Below are positions 45,690 to 62,000 of a stretch of 64,000 nucleotides of DNA, in pieces. Positions within the stretch are counted from its first letter, which is position 1; each line of letters begins with the position of its first letter. The stretch spans positions 37,661,333 to 37,725,332 of the forward strand of contig NC_084670.1 of the NCBI RefSeq assembly GCF_028389875.1. Direction: 5' to 3'. The position numbers and the translations under genes are program-made. Below the pieces are notes generated by a model. That model saw only the letters and a program-made list of their open reading frames with translations. It was not told the origin of the DNA and did no database searches. Source of the DNA: Rhea pennata (lineage: Eukaryota; Chordata; Aves; Rheiformes; Rheidae).

Positions 45690-46600
45690 ATCGCGTCACA
45701 TTCTATCGTATCATGTTCTATCACGTCACAAACATTCTATCACGTCACAAACTTTCTATCGCATCACAAACGTTCTATCGCGTCACATACTATTGCGTCA
45801 CAAACATTCTATCGCGACACAAACATTCTATTGCATCATATTTTATAGCATCACAAATATTTTATCACGTCAGATTCTATTGCGTCACGGACATTATATC
45901 GCGTCACAAACATTCTATTGCATCATATTCTATAGCATCACAAATATTTTATCACGTCACATTCTATCGCGTAACAAACATTCTATCGCGACACAAAAAT
46001 TCTATCGCGTCATATTCTATAGCATCACAAACATTTTATTACGTCACATTCTATCGCATCACAAACATTCTATCGTGTCACAAATGTTCTATCACGTCAC
46101 ATTCTATCGCATCACAAGCACTCTATCACATCACAAACATTCTATCACGTCACAAACGTTCTATCACGTCACATTCTATCGCATCACAAACATTCTGTCG
46201 CATCACGTTCTATCGCGTCACAAACATTCTATCGCATCAGAAAAAATTCTATCGCGTCACATTCTATCGTATCATGTTCTATCACATCACAAACATTCTA
46301 TCACATCACAAACGTTCTATCGCGTCACATACTATTGCGTCACAAACATTCTATCGCGACACAAAAATTCTATTGCGTCATATTTTATAGCATCACAAAT
46401 ATTTTATCACGTCAGATTCTATTGCGTCACGAACATTATATCGCGTCACAAACATTCTATTGCGTCATATTCTATAGCATCACAAACATTTTATCACTTC
46501 ACATTCTATCGCGTAACAAACATTCTATCGCGACACAAAAATTCTATCGCGTCATATTCTATAGCATCACAAACATTTTATTACGTAACATTCTATCGCA
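45690..46600 (+). repeat. Higher-order repeat, about 561-bp step (sub-domain A)
   Basis: TCGTATCATGTTCTATCAC at about 45,705 recurs at about 46,266. It is followed in both by the same series of TATTGCGTCA, TTTTATAGCATC and AATATTTTATCACG variants. The TTCTATAGCATCACAAAC variant recurs throughout 42,290-47,620 and marks sub-domain A. Confidence 0.75.
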
Positions 46601-49600
46601 TCAGAAACATTCTATTGCTTCACAAACGTTCTATCGCATCACATTATATCGCGTCACATTCTATCAAATCACAAACATTCTCTCGCATAACATTCTATCG
46701 CGTCACAGTCTATCGCGTCACAAACATTTTATCACGTCACATTCTATCGCCTCACATTCTATCGCCTCACATTCTACTGCATCACAAACATTCTATCGCA
46801 TCACGTTCTATCGCGTCACAAGCATTCTATCACGTCACATTCTAACCCATCACAAACGTTATATCACGTCACATTCTATCGCGTAAGATTGTATTGCGTC
46901 ACAAACATTCTATCGCGTCGCATTCTATCGCGTCTCATTATATCGCATCACAAACATTATATCGCATCACAAACATTTTAACACGTCACATTCTATTCTG
47001 TCACAAGCATTGTATCGCATCACAGTCTATCGCGTCACAATTATTCTATCGCGTCACATTCTATCGCATCACAAACATTCTGTCGCATCACGTTCTATCG
47101 CGTCACAAATATTCTATCGCGTCACAAACATTCTATCGCGTCACATTCTATTGCGTCACTTTCTATCGCGCCACAAACATTCCATCACATAATATTCTAT
47201 CGCATCACAAACGTTCTATCAGTCACATTCTATCATGTCAGATTCTGTTGCATCACAAACCTTCTATCGCGTCACATTCTATCCCGTCGTATTCTATACC
47301 GTCACATTCTATCGCGTCACATTGTATCGTGTCAGAAACATTCTATCACTTCACATTCTATTGCATCACAAACATTGTATCGCGTCACAAACTTTCTATC
47401 GGGTCACATTCTTTCGCGTCAGATTCTATCGCGTCAGAAACAGTCTATCACGTCACATTCTGTCGCGTCACATTCTATCGCATGAAAAACGTTCTATTGC
47501 GTCACATTCTGTCGCGTCACAAACATTCTATCGCGTCACATTCTGTCGCGTCACACTCTATCGCGTCACAGACATTCTATCGCGTCACATTCTATCGCGT
47601 CATATTCTATAGCATCGCAAACATTCTGTCACGTCACAAAAATTCTATCACGTCACATTCTATTGCATCACAAACATTATATCACGTCACAAACGTTCTA
47701 TCACGTCACTTTCTATCGCATCACAAATATTCTATGACGTCACAAATGTATCGCGTTACATTCTATTGCGTCAGATTCTATCGCGTAACAAACATTCAGT
47801 CACCTCATATTCTATCGCATCACAAACGTTCTATCATGTCACATTCTATCGCATCACAAACATTCTAAAAAAAACCAAATATTCTATCACGTCACAAGCG
47901 TTCTATCGCGTCACATTCTATTGCGTCACATTCCATGACGTCAAAAATATTTTATCGCGTCACATTGTATCGCGTCACGAACATTCTATCGCGTCACAAA
48001 ATATTCTATTGCGGTACATTGTATCGTGTCACATTCTATCGCGTCACAAGAACTCTATCACATCACATTGTATCGCATCAGAAACAATCTATCGCGTCAA
48101 AAACATTCTATCACGTCACATTCTATTGCGTCACGTTCTATCGCGTCACAAACATTCTAACACATAACAAAAATTCTATTGCGTCACACTCTATCGCGTC
48201 ACAAACATTCGACCGCTTCACATTCTATCGCGTCACATTCTATCGCGTCACAAACATTCTATCGCATCACATTTTATCACATCACAAATGTTCTATCATG
48301 TCACATTCTATCGCATCAAAAACATTCTAACACATCACAAATATTCTATCACGTCACAAACGTACTATCGCGTCACAAACATTCTATCGCGTCACATTCT
48401 ATCGTGTCACATTCCATCGCGTCACATTCTATCGCATCACAACCATTCTGTCGTGTCACAAAATATTCTATTGCGTTACAATGTATCGTGTCACATTGTA
48501 TCGCGTCTCAACTACTCTATCACGTCACATTCTATCGCATAACAAACATTATATCGCCTCACAAATATTCCATCTCGTCACATTCTATCGCACCACATTC
48601 TATTGCATCCCATTCTATCGCGCCACAAACATTTTATCGCGTCACATTCTGTCGCGTCACAGATATTTTATTGCATCACAAACATTCCATCGCATGATAT
48701 TCTATCGCGTCACATTCTGTCATGTCACAAACATTCTATCACGTCACATTCTATCGCGTGACATTGTATAGCGTCACAAACATTCTATCACTTCACATTC
48801 TATTGCCTCACAAACATTCTATCGCGTCATAAACTTTCTATCGCGTCACATTCTTTCGCGTCACATTCTTTCGCGTCAGATACATTCTATCATGTCACAT
48901 TCTGTCGCGTCAAATTCTATCGTGTCACAACCATTCTGTCGTGTAACAAAATATTCTATTGCGTTACAATGTATCGTGTCACATTCTATCGCGTCTCAAA
49001 AACTCTATCACGTCACATTCTGTCGTGTCACATTCTATCACATCACAAACATTCTATCGCGTCACATTCTATCGCGTCACATTCTATCGCATTAAAAAAT
49101 TCTATTGCGTTACAATATATACGTCAATAAAATTCTATCGCGTCACATTGTATCTTGTCACAAACATTCTATTGCATCACGGTCTATACATCACAAACAT
49201 TCTATCGCGTCACATTCTATGCAGTAGCACACATTCTATCGCGTCACGTTCCATCGCGTCACAATCTATCGCGTCACAAACATTCTATTGCGTCACAATC
49301 TATCGCATCACAAACATTCTATCGCGTCACATTCTATCGCGTCACATTCTATCACATCACATTGTATCGCGTCACAAACATTCTCTGGGATCACAAACAT
49401 TCTATCGCGTCACATTCTTTCACGTCACATTCTATGGCATCACAAACATTCTATTCCATCGCATTCTATCGCGTCACAACCTATCGCATCACAAACATTC
49501 TATCGTGTCACAAACATTCTATTGCTTCACATTCTATTGTGTCACATTACATCGCGTCACATTCTATCGCATCACAACCATTCTGTCGCGTCACAAAATA

Positions 49601-50039
49601 TTCTATTGCGTTACAATGTATCATGTCACATTCTAGCATGTCTAAAAACTCTATCACGTCACATTCTATCGCATCACAAGCATTCTAAAACATAAGAAAC
49701 ATTCTATCACGTCACAAACATTCTATCGCGTCACACTCTATCGTGTCACATTCTATCGCATTACAAATTCTATCGCGTCACATTCTATCGCGTCACAAAC
49801 ATTGTATCGTGTCACATTCTATGGCTTCACAAACATTCTTTTCCATTATATTCTACCGCGTCACATTCTATCGCATCACAAACATTCTATGCCGTCACAC
49901 ACATTCTATTGCGTCACATTCTATCGCGTCACATTCGAACGCGCCATAATCTATAGCGTCACATTCTATCGCGTCGCATTCTATCGTGTCACATTCTATC
50001 GCGTCACATTCTATTGCGTTACATTCTATCGTGTCACAT

Positions 50040-53000
50040 TCTATTGCATCACAAACATTCTATCACGTCGCAATCTATGCATCACAAACATTCTATCGCG
50101 TCACAAACATTCCATCACGTCAATAAATATTCGATCGCATCACATTCTATGGCGTCACATTCTATCGCATCACAAACATTCTATCGCGTCACAATCAATG
50201 CATCACAAACACTCTATCGCGTCACATTCTATGCCATCACAAACATTCTATCGCGTCACATTCTATCGCGTCACGAACATTCTATCGCGTCACATTCTAT
50301 GGCGTCACAAACATTCTATCGCCTCACATTCTATCGCGTCACATTCTATCGCATCACAAACATTCTATTATGTCACATTCTATTACATCACATTCTGTCG
50401 CGTCACAAATATTCTATCGCGTCACATTCTATCGCATCATGTTCTATTGCGTTACATTCTATTGTGTCACATTCTATCGCATCACAAACATTCTATTGCG
50501 TCACAATCTATACCATCACAAACATTCTGTCGCGTCACATTCTATGGCGTCACAAACATTCTATCATGTCATGTTCTATTGCATTACATTCTAACGTGTC
50601 AAATTCTATCGCGCCACAAACATTCTATCGCGTCACAATCTCTGCATCACAAACATTCTGTCGCGTCAGAATCTATTGCCTCACAAACATTTTATCGTGT
50701 CACATTCTATCGCGTCACGAACATTCTATCCCATCACATTCTATTGCATCACAAACATTCTATCACGTCACAATCTATGCATCACAAACATTCTATCGCG
50801 TCACAGACATTCCATCAAGTGAATAAATATTCTATCGCATCACATTCTATCGCGTCACAAACATTCTATCACATCACATTCTAACACGTCAAAAACATTC
50901 TACTGCATCACATTCTCTGGCGTCACATTCTATCGCATCACAAGCATTGTATTGCGTCACATTCTATCGCGTCACAAACATTCTATCGCGTCACAATCTA
51001 TGCATCACAAACATTCTATCGCGTCACATTCTATGCCGTCACAAACACTCTATCGCATCACATTCTATCGCGTCACAAACATTCTATCGCTTCACATTCT
51101 ATCTCGTCACATTCTATCGCATCACAAGCATTCTATTGCGTCACATTCTATCGCGTCAGAAACATTCTATCGCGTCACGTTCTATTCCGTCACAAACACT
51201 CTATCTCGTCACATTGTATCACATCACATTCTATTGCATCACAAACATTCTATCGTGTCACATTCTATCGCGTCACAAACATTCTATGGCGTCACATTCT
51301 ATCACGTCACATTCTATTGCGTTACATTCTATCGTGTCACATTCTGTCGCATCACATTCTGTCGCGTCACTAACATTCCATCACGTCAATAAATATTCTA
51401 TTGCGTCACATTCTATGGCGTCACATTCTATGGCGTCACAAACATTCTATCGCGTCACATTCTATTACGTTACATTCTATCGTGTCAAATTCTATCGCGC
51501 CACAAACATTCTATGGCGTCACAATCTCTGCATCACAAACATTCTGTCGCGTCACAATCTATTGCCTCACAAACATTTTATCGCGTCACATTCTATCGCG
51601 TCACAAACATTCTATCCCATCACATTCTATCGCATCACAAACATTCTATCACGTCACAGTCTCTGCATCACAAACATTCTGTCGCGTCACAAACATTTCA
51701 TCACGTCAATAAATATTCGATCGCGTCACATTCTATGCCGTCACAAACATTCTATCACGTCACATTCTCTGGCATCACATTCTATCGCATCACAATATTG
51801 TATTGCGTCACATTCTATCGCGTCACAAACATTCTATCGCGTCACATTCTATGACATCACAAACATTCTATCGCTTCACATTCTATGCCGTCACAAACAT
51901 TCTATCGTGTCACATTCTATTGCATTACATTCTATCGCTTCACAAACATTCTGTCACGTCACAATCTATTGGCTCACAAACATTTTCTCGCGTCACATTC
52001 TATCGTGTGAGATTCTATCGCGTCACTACCATTCTGTCGCGTCACAATCTATTGCCTCACAAACATTTTATTGCGTCACATTCTATCGCATCACTAACAT
52101 TCTATCCTGTCACATTCTATCGCATCACAAACATTCTATAGCGTCACAAACACTCTATCACGTCAATAAATATTATATCGCGTCACATTCTATCGCGTCA
52201 CATTCTATTGCATTACATTCTATCGTGTCACATTCTATCGAGTCACAAACATTCTATCGCGTCACAATACATGACATCACAAACATTCTATCGTGTCACA
52301 TTCTATGCCGTCACAAATATTCTATCGCGTCACAATACATGACATCACAAAGATTCTATTGTGTCACATTCTATCGCGTCACAAACATTCTATCGCGTCA
52401 CAATATATGCCATCACAAACATTCTATCGCGTCACATTCTATTGTGTCACATTCTATCGTGTCACAAACATTCTGTCACGTCACAATCTATTGCCTCACA
52501 AACATTTTATTGCGTCACATTCTATCGCATCACGAACATTCTATCCCGTCACATTTTATCGCATCACAAACATTCTATCGTGTCACAAACATTCTATAAC
52601 GTCAATAAATATTCTATTGCATCACATTCTATGGCGTCACATTCTATCATATCACAAACATTCTATCGCGTCACATTCTATCGCGTCACAAACATTCCAT
52701 CGCGTCACAATCTATGCCGTCACAAACATTCTATCGCGTCACATTCTATGCAATCAAAAACATTCTATCACGTCACATTCTATTGCGTCACAAACATTCT
52801 ATGTCGTCACATTCTATGGCGTCACAAACATTCTATCGCGTCACATCCTATCGCGTCACATTCTATTGTGTCACATTCTATCGCGACACAAACATTCTAT
52901 CACGTCACATTCTAACACATCAAAAACATTCTATCGCATCACATTCTCTGGCATCACATTCTATCGCATCACAATATTGTATTGAGTCACATTCTATCGC

Positions 53001-54400
53001 GTCACAAACATTCTATCGCATCACAATCTATGCATCACAAACATTCTATCGCGTCACATTCTATTGCATCACATTCTATCGCGTCAGAAACATTCTATCA
53101 CGTCAGAAACATTCTATAACGGCAATAAATATTTTATCGCGTCACATTCTATGGCGTCACATTCTAACACGTCACAAACATTCTATCGCGTCACATTTTC
53201 TGGCGTCACTTTCTATGCCAACACAAACATTCTATCACGTCACAATCTATGCATCACAAACATTCTATCGCGTCACAAAAATACCATCACGTCAATAAAT
53301 ATTCTATCACGTCACATTCTATCGCGTTACATTCTATCGCGTCACAAACATTCTATCGCGTCACATTCTATGGCGTCACATTCTATCGCGTCACAAACAT
53401 TCTATCACGTCACATTCTATCGTGTCACAAACATTCTATCGCATCACATTCTCTGGCGTCACATTCTATCGCATCACAATATTGTATTGAGTCACATTCT
53501 ATCGCGTCACAAACATTCTATCGCATCACAATCTATGCATCACAAACATTCTATCGCGTCACATTCTAACACGTCAAAAACATTCTATCGCGTCACATTC
53601 TATGACATCACAAATATTCTATCGCTTCACATTCTATCACGTCACATTTTATCGCATCACAAACATTCTATAGCATCACATTCTGTGGCGTCACAAACAT
53701 TCTATCACTTCACATTCTATCACGTCACATTCTATCGCATCACAAACATTCTATTACGTCACATTGTATCGCGTCACATTCTATTGCGTTACATTCTATC
53801 GTGTCACATTCTATTGCATCACAAACATTCTATCACGTCGCAATCTATGCATCACAAACATTCTATCGCGTCACAAACATTCCATCACGTCAATAAATAT
53901 TCGATCACATCACATTCTATCACGTCACATTCTATCGTGTCACAAACATTCTATCGCGTCACAATCAATGCATCACAAACATTCTATCGCGTCACATTCT
54001 ATGCCATCACAAACATTCTATCGCGTCACATTCTATCGCATCACAAACATTCTATCGCGTCACATTCTATGGCGTCACAAACATTCTATCGCCTCACATT
54101 CTATCGCGTCACATTCTTTCGCATCACAAACATTCTATCCCGTCACATTCTATTGCATCACAAACATTCTATCACGTCACAATCTATGCATCACAAACAT
54201 TCTATCGCGTCACAAACATTCCATCACATGAAAAAATATTCTATCGCGTCACATTCTATCGCATCACAAACATTCTATCACATCACATTCTAACACGTCA
54301 AAAACATTCTACTGCATCACATTCTCTGGCGTCACATTCTATCGCATCACAAGCATTGTATTGCGTCACATTCTATCGCGTCACAAACATTCTATCGCGT
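50040..54400 (+). repeat. Higher-order repeat, about 3.4-3.8 kb (sub-domain B)
   Basis: The variant TATCACGTCGCAATCTATGC occurs at 50,061 and 53,831 (3,770 apart). The segment near 50,943, with GCATTGTATTGCGTCAC and then CTATGCATCAC, recurs at about 54,352 (3,409 apart) with the same downstream unit order. Confidence 0.75.
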
Positions 54401-57400
54401 CACAATCTATGCATCACAAACATTCTATCGCGTCACATTCTATGCCGTCACAAACACTCTATCGCGTCACATTCTATCGCGTCACAAACATTCTATCGCT
54501 TCACATTCTATCACGTCACATTCTATCGCATCGCAAACATTCTATTGCGTCACAATGTATGCATCACAAACATTCTATCGCGTCACAATCTATGCATAAC
54601 AAACATTCTATCGCGTCACATTCTATCGCGTCACAAACATTCTATCGCGTCACATTCTATGGCGTCAGAAACATTCTATCGCTTAACATTCTATCACGTC
54701 ACATTCTATCGCATCACATTCTATGACGTCACATTCTATCGCATCACATTCTGTCGCGTCACAAACATTCTATCGCGTCACATTCTATCGCGTCACATTC
54801 TATTGCATTACATTCTATCGTGTCACATTCTATCGCGTCACAAACATTCTATCGTGTCACAATACATGCCAACACAAACATTCTATCGTGTCACATTCTA
54901 TGCCGTCACAAACATTCTATCGCGTCACAATACATGACATCACAAACATTCTATTGTGTCACATTCTATCGCGTCACAAACATTCTATCGCGTCACAATA
55001 TATGCCATCACAAACATTCTATCGCGTCACATTCTATTGTGTCACATTCTATCGTGTCACAAACATCTTGTCACGTCACAATCTATTGCCTCACAAACAT
55101 TTTATTGCGTCACATTCTATCGCATCACGAACATTCTATCCCGTCACATTCTATCGCATCACAAACATTATATCGCGTCACAAACATTCTATCAAGTCAA
55201 TAAATATTATATCGCGTCACATTCTATCGCGTCACATTCTCTCACGTCACAAACATTCTATCACGTCACATTCTATGCCATCATAAACATTCTATCGTGT
55301 CACATTCTCTGGCGTCACATTCTATCGCATCACAAGCATTCTGTTGTGTCACATTCTATCGCGTCACAAACATTCTATCGCGTCACGTTCTATGCCGTCA
55401 CAAACACTCTATCGCGTCACATTCTATCGCGTCACATTCTATCGCGTTACATTCTATCGTGTCACATTCTATCGCGTCACAAACATTCCATCACGTCAAT
55501 AAATATTCTATCGCATGACATTCTATGGAGTCACATTCTAACACGTCACAGACATTCTATCCATTCACGTTCTATGCCGTCACAAAGACTCTATCGCGTC
55601 ACATTCTATCGCGTCACATTCTATCGCGTTACATTCTATCGTGTCACATTCTATCGCATCACAAACATTCCATCACGTCAATAAATATTCTATCGCATGA
55701 CATTCTATGGAGTCACATTCTAACACGTCACAAACATTCTATCCTGTCACATTCTATCGCTTCACATTCTATCACCAACATTCTATCACGTCAAAAACTA
55801 TGCATCACAAACACTCTATCGAGTCACATTCTATGCCGTCACTAACATTCTATCACGTCACATTCTATCGCGTCGCAAACATTCTGTCGCATCACAATCT
55901 ATTGCCTCACAAACATTTTATCGCGTCACATTCTATCGCGTCATGAACGTTCTACCCCGTCACATTCAATCGCATCACAAACATTCTATCGAATCACAAA
56001 CATTCTATAACGTCAATAAATATTCTATCGCGTCACATTCTATGGCGTCACATTCTATCGCATCACAAACATTCTATCACGTCACATTCTAACACGTCAA
56101 AAACATTCTATCGCGTCACATTCTCTGGCGTCACATTCTATCGCATCAAAAGCATTCTATTGCGTCACATTCTATCGCGTCACAAACATTCTATCGCGTC
56201 ACGTTCTATGCCGTCACAAACATTATATCGCGTCACATTCTATCACGGCACATTCTATGCCGTCACAAACACTCTATCGCGTCACATTCTATCGCATTAC
56301 AAACATCCTATCACGTCACATTCTATCGCGTCACATTCTTACGCATCACATACATGCTATTACTTCACATTCTATTGTGTCACATTCTATCGCATCACAA
56401 AAATTCTATCACGTCAAAATCTTTGTATCACAAACATTCAATCGTGTCACATTCTATGCCGTCACGAACATTCTATTGTGTCACATTCTATTGCGTTCCA
56501 TTCCAACGTGTCACATTCTATCGCATCACAAACATTCTGTCGCGTCACAATCTATTGCCTCACAGACATTTTATTGCGTCACTTTCTATCGCGTCATGAA
56601 CATTCTATCCCGTCACATTCTATCGCGTCAAAAACATTCTATCACCTCACATTCTAACACGTCAAAAACATTCTATCGCGTCACATTCTCTGGCGTCACA
56701 TTCTATCGCATCACAAGCATTCTATTGCGTCACATTCTATCGCGTCACAAACATTCCATCGCGTCACAATCTATGCCGTCACAAACATTGTATCGCGTCA
56801 CATTCTATGCCATCACAAACATTCTATCACGTCACATTCTATCGCGTCACAAACATTCTATGGCGTCACATTCTATGGCGTCACAAACATTCTATCGCGT
56901 CACATTCTATCGCGTCACAAACATTCTATTACGTCACATTCTATGCATCACAAACATTCTATCGCGTCACACTCTATGCCGTAAGAAACATTGTATCGCG
57001 TCACATTCTATGGCATTACATTCTATCGTGTCACATTCTATCGCGTCACAACCATTCTGTCGCGTCACAATCTATTACCTCACAAACATTTTATCGCGTC
57101 ACATTCTATCGCGTCACGAACATTCTATCCCGTCACATTTTATCGCATCACAAACATTCTATCGTGTCACAAACATTCTATAACATCAATAAATATTCTA
57201 TTGCATCACATTCTATGGCGTCACATTCTATCACATCACAAACATTCTATCGCGTCACATTCTATCGCGTCACAAACATTCCATCGCGTCACAATCTATG
57301 CCGTCGCAAACATTCTATCGCGTCACATTCTATGCAATCAAAAACATTCTATCGCGTCACATTCTATCGCGTCACATTCTATCGCATCACAAACATTGTA

Positions 57401-59097
57401 TTACGTCACATTCTATGCATCACAAACATTCTATCGCGTCACACTCTATGCTGTGACAAAAATTCTATCGCGTCACATACTATCGCGTCACATTCTATTG
57501 TGTCACTTTCTATCACGACACAAACATTCTATCACGTCACATTCTAACACATCAAAAAAATTCTATCGCATCACATTCTTTGGCGTCACATTCTATTGCA
57601 TGACAAGCATTCTATTGCGTCACATTCTATTGCGTCACAAACATTCCATCGCGTCACAATCTATGCATCAGAAACATTGTATCGCGTCACATTCTGTGCC
57701 GTCACAAACATTCTATCGCGTCACATTCTATCGCGTCACATTCTATGCCATCACAAACATTCTATCGCGTCACATTCTATCGCGTCACAAACATTCTATC
57801 GCGTCACATTCAATCGCGTCACATTCTATTTCCTTACTTTCTATCGTGTCACAATCTATCGCGCCACAAACATTCTCTCGCGTCACAAACATTCTATCCC
57901 GTCAATAAATATTCTTTCGCGGCACATTCTATGGCGTCACATTCTACCGCGTCACGTTCTATGCCGTTACAAACACTCTGTCGCGTCACATTCTGTGCCG
58001 TCACAAACATTCTATCGCGTCACATTCTATCGCATCACATTCTATGCCATCAAAAACATTGTATCGCGTCACATTCTATGGCGTCACAAACATTCTATCG
58101 CATCACATTCTATCGCGTCACAAACATTCTATGGCGTCACATTCTATGGCGTCACAAACATTCTATCCCGTCACAAGCTATGCCGTCACAAACATTCTAT
58201 TGCGTCATATTCTATTGCATTACATTCTATCGTGTCACATTCTATCGCGTCAGAAACATTCTATCGCGTCACATTCAATCGCGTAACATTCTATTTCCTT
58301 ACTTTCTATCGTGTCACATTCTATCGCGCCACAAACATTCTCTCGCGTCACAAACATTCTATCACGTCAATAAATATTCTTTCGCGTCACATTCTATGGC
58401 GTCACATTCTATCACGTCACAAACATTCTATCATGTCAATAAATATTCTTTCGCGTCACATTCTATGGCGTCATATTCTATCGCGTCACAAACATTCTAT
58501 CATGTCACATTCTAACACGTCACAAACATTCTATCCCGTCACAATCTATGCCGTCACAAACATTCTATCGCTTCACATTCTATGGTGTAACAAACATTCT
58601 ATCGCGTCACATTCTATCGCGTCACATTCTATGCCATCAAAAACATTGTATCGTGTCACATTCTATGGCGTCACAAACATTCTATCGCGTCATATTCTAT
58701 CGCGTCACATTTTATGCCATCACAAACATTCTGTCGAGTCACGTTCTATCGCGTCACAAACATTCTATCGCGTCACATTCTATCGCATCACATTCTGTTG
58801 CCTTATATTCTATCGTGTCACATTCTATCGTTCCACAAACATTCTATCGCGTCACAATCTATGCATCACAAACATTCTGTCGCATCACAATCTATTGCCT
58901 CAGAAACATTTTATCGCGTCACATTTTATGGCGTCACGAACATTCTATTGCGTCACATTCTATCTCCTCACAAACATTCTATCGCGTCACAACCATTCTA
59001 TCACGTCAATAAATATTCTATCGCGTCACATTCTATCGCATCACAAGCATTCTATTGCGTCACATTCTATCGCGTCACAAACATTCTATCGTGTCAC

Positions 59098-62000
59098 GTT
59101 CTATGCCGTCACAAACATTCTATCGTGTCACATTCTATCACGTCACATTCTATGCCGTCACAAACACTCTATCGCATCACATTCTATCGCATCACAAACA
59201 TTCTATCGCGTCACATTCTATCGCATCACATTCTTTTGCATCACAACCATTCTATTACATCACATTCTATCGTGTCACATTCTATCGTGTCACATTCTAT
59301 CACCAACATTCTATCACGTCAAAATCTATGCATCACAAACACTCTATCGCGTCACATTCTATGCCGTCACAAACATTCTATCGAGTCACATTCTATTGCA
59401 TTCCATTCTAACGTGTCACATTCTGTCGCGTCATGAACATTCTATCCCGTCACATTCTATCGCATCACAAACGTTCTATCGTGTCACAAACATTCTATAA
59501 CATCAATAAATATTCTATCGCGTCACATTCTATGGCGTCACATTCTATCGCGTCACAAACACTCTATCACGTCGCATTCTAACACGTCACAAACATTCTA
59601 TCGCGTCACATTCTCTGGCGTCACATTCTATCGCATCACAAGCATTCTATTGCGTCACATTCTATCACGTCACAAACACTCTATCGCGTCACAATCTATG
59701 CCATCACAAACATTGTATCGCGTCACATTCTATGCCAACACAAGCATTCTATCACGTCACATTCTATCGCGTCACAAACATTCTATGGCATCACATTCTA
59801 TGGTGTAACAAACATTCTATCGCGTCACATTCTATCGCTTCACATTCTATCGCGTCACAAACATTCTATTACGTCACATTCTATGCATCACAAACATTCT
59901 ATCGCGTCACACTCTATGCCATAACAAACATTCTATCTCGTCACATTCTATTGCATTACATTCTATCGTGTCACATTCTATCGCGTCGCAAACATTCTGT
60001 CACAAAACAATCTATTGCCTCACAAACATTTTATCGCGTCACATTCTATCGCGTCATGAACGTTCTACCCCGTCACATTCTATCGCATCACAAACATTCT
60101 ATCACGTCAATATATATTCTATCGCGTCACATTCTATGGCGTCACATTCTATAGCGTCACAAACATTCTATCACGTCGCATTCTAACACGTCAAAAACAT
60201 TCTATCGCGTCACATTCTCTGGCCTAACATTCTATCGCATCAGAAGCATTCTATTGCGTCACATTCTATCGCGTCACAAACATTCTATCGCGTCATGTTC
60301 TATGCAGTCACAAACATTCTATGTCGTCACATTCTATGGCGTCACAAACATTCTATCGCGTCACATTCTATCGCGTTACATTCTATCGCGTCACATTCTA
60401 TCGCGTCACAAACATTCTATTACGTCACATTCTATGCATCACAAACATTCAATCGCGTCACACTCTATGCCATAACAAACATTCTATCTCGTCACATTCT
60501 ATTGCATTACATTCTATCGTGTCACATTCTATCGCGTCCAAACATTCTGTCGCAAAACAATCCATTGCCTCACAAACATTTTATCGCGTCACATTCTATC
60601 GCGTCATGAACGTTCTACCCCGTCACATTCTATCGCAATACAAACATTCTATCACGTCAATATATATTCTATCGCGTCACATTCTACGGCGTCACATTCT
60701 GTCGCGTCACAAATATTCTATCACGTCGCATTCTAACACGTCAAAAACATTCTATCGCGTCACATTCTCTGGCGTCACATTCTATCGCATCACAAACATT
60801 CTATTGCGTCACATTCTATCGCGTCACAAACATTCTATCGCGTCATGTTCTATGCCGTCACAAACATTCTATGTCGTCACATTCTATGTCGTCACAAACA
60901 TTCTATCGTGTCACATTCTATCGCGTTACATTCTATCGCGTCACATTCTATCGCGTCACAAACATTCTATTACGTAACATTCTATGCATCACAAACATTC
61001 TATCGCGTCACACTCTATGCCATAACAAACATTCTATCTCGTCACATTCTATTGCATTACATTCTATCGTGTCACGTTCTATCGCGTCGCAAACATTCTG
61101 TCGCAAAACAATCTATTGCCTCACAAACATTTTATCGCGTCACATTCTATCGCGTCATGAACGTTCTACCCCGTCACATTCTATCGCATCACAAACATTC
61201 TATCACGTCCATAAATATTCTATCACGTCACATGCTATGGCGTCACATTCTATCGCGTCACAAACATTCTATCATGTCGCATTCTAACACGTCAAAAACA
61301 TTCTATCGCGTCACATTCTCTGGCGTCACATTCTATCGCATCACAAGAATTCTATTGCGTCACATTCTATCGCGTCACAAACATTCTATCGCGTCATGTT
61401 CTATTCCGTCACAAACATTCTATGTCGTCACATTCTATGGCGTCACAAACATTCTATCGCGTCACATTCTATCGCGTCACATTCTATCGCGTTACATTCT
61501 ATCACGTCACATTCTATCGCGTCACAAACATTCTATTACGTCAAATTCTATGCATCACAAACATTCTATCGCATCACACTCTTATCCGAGACAAAAATTC
61601 TATCGTGTCACATTCTATCGCGTCACATTCTATTGTGTCACATTCTATCGCATCACAAACATTCTATCGCATCACAAACATTCTATCACGTCAATAAATA
61701 TTCTATCGCGTCACATTCTATGGCGTCACATTCTATCGCGTCACATTCTATAGCATCACAAACATTCTATTACGTCACATTATATCTCGTCACATTCTAT
61801 CGCGTCAGAAACATTCTATCTCCTCACATTCTATCGTGTCACATTCTATCGCGTCACAAACATTCTATCGCGTCACTATCTATGCCGTCACAAACATTCT
61901 ATCGCATCATATTCTATTGCATTACATTCTATCGTGTCACATTCTATCGCGTCACAAACATTCTATCGCGTCACATTCTATCGCGTCACATTCTATTTCC

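Noticed and set aside
44249..46390. 713-codon open frame (and dozens of others over 39-64 kb) as a repetitive protein gene
   Set aside because: All lie in the satellite, exist simultaneously in three frames, exist because the unit has no plus-strand stop, and vary by CpG transitions without regard to codons.
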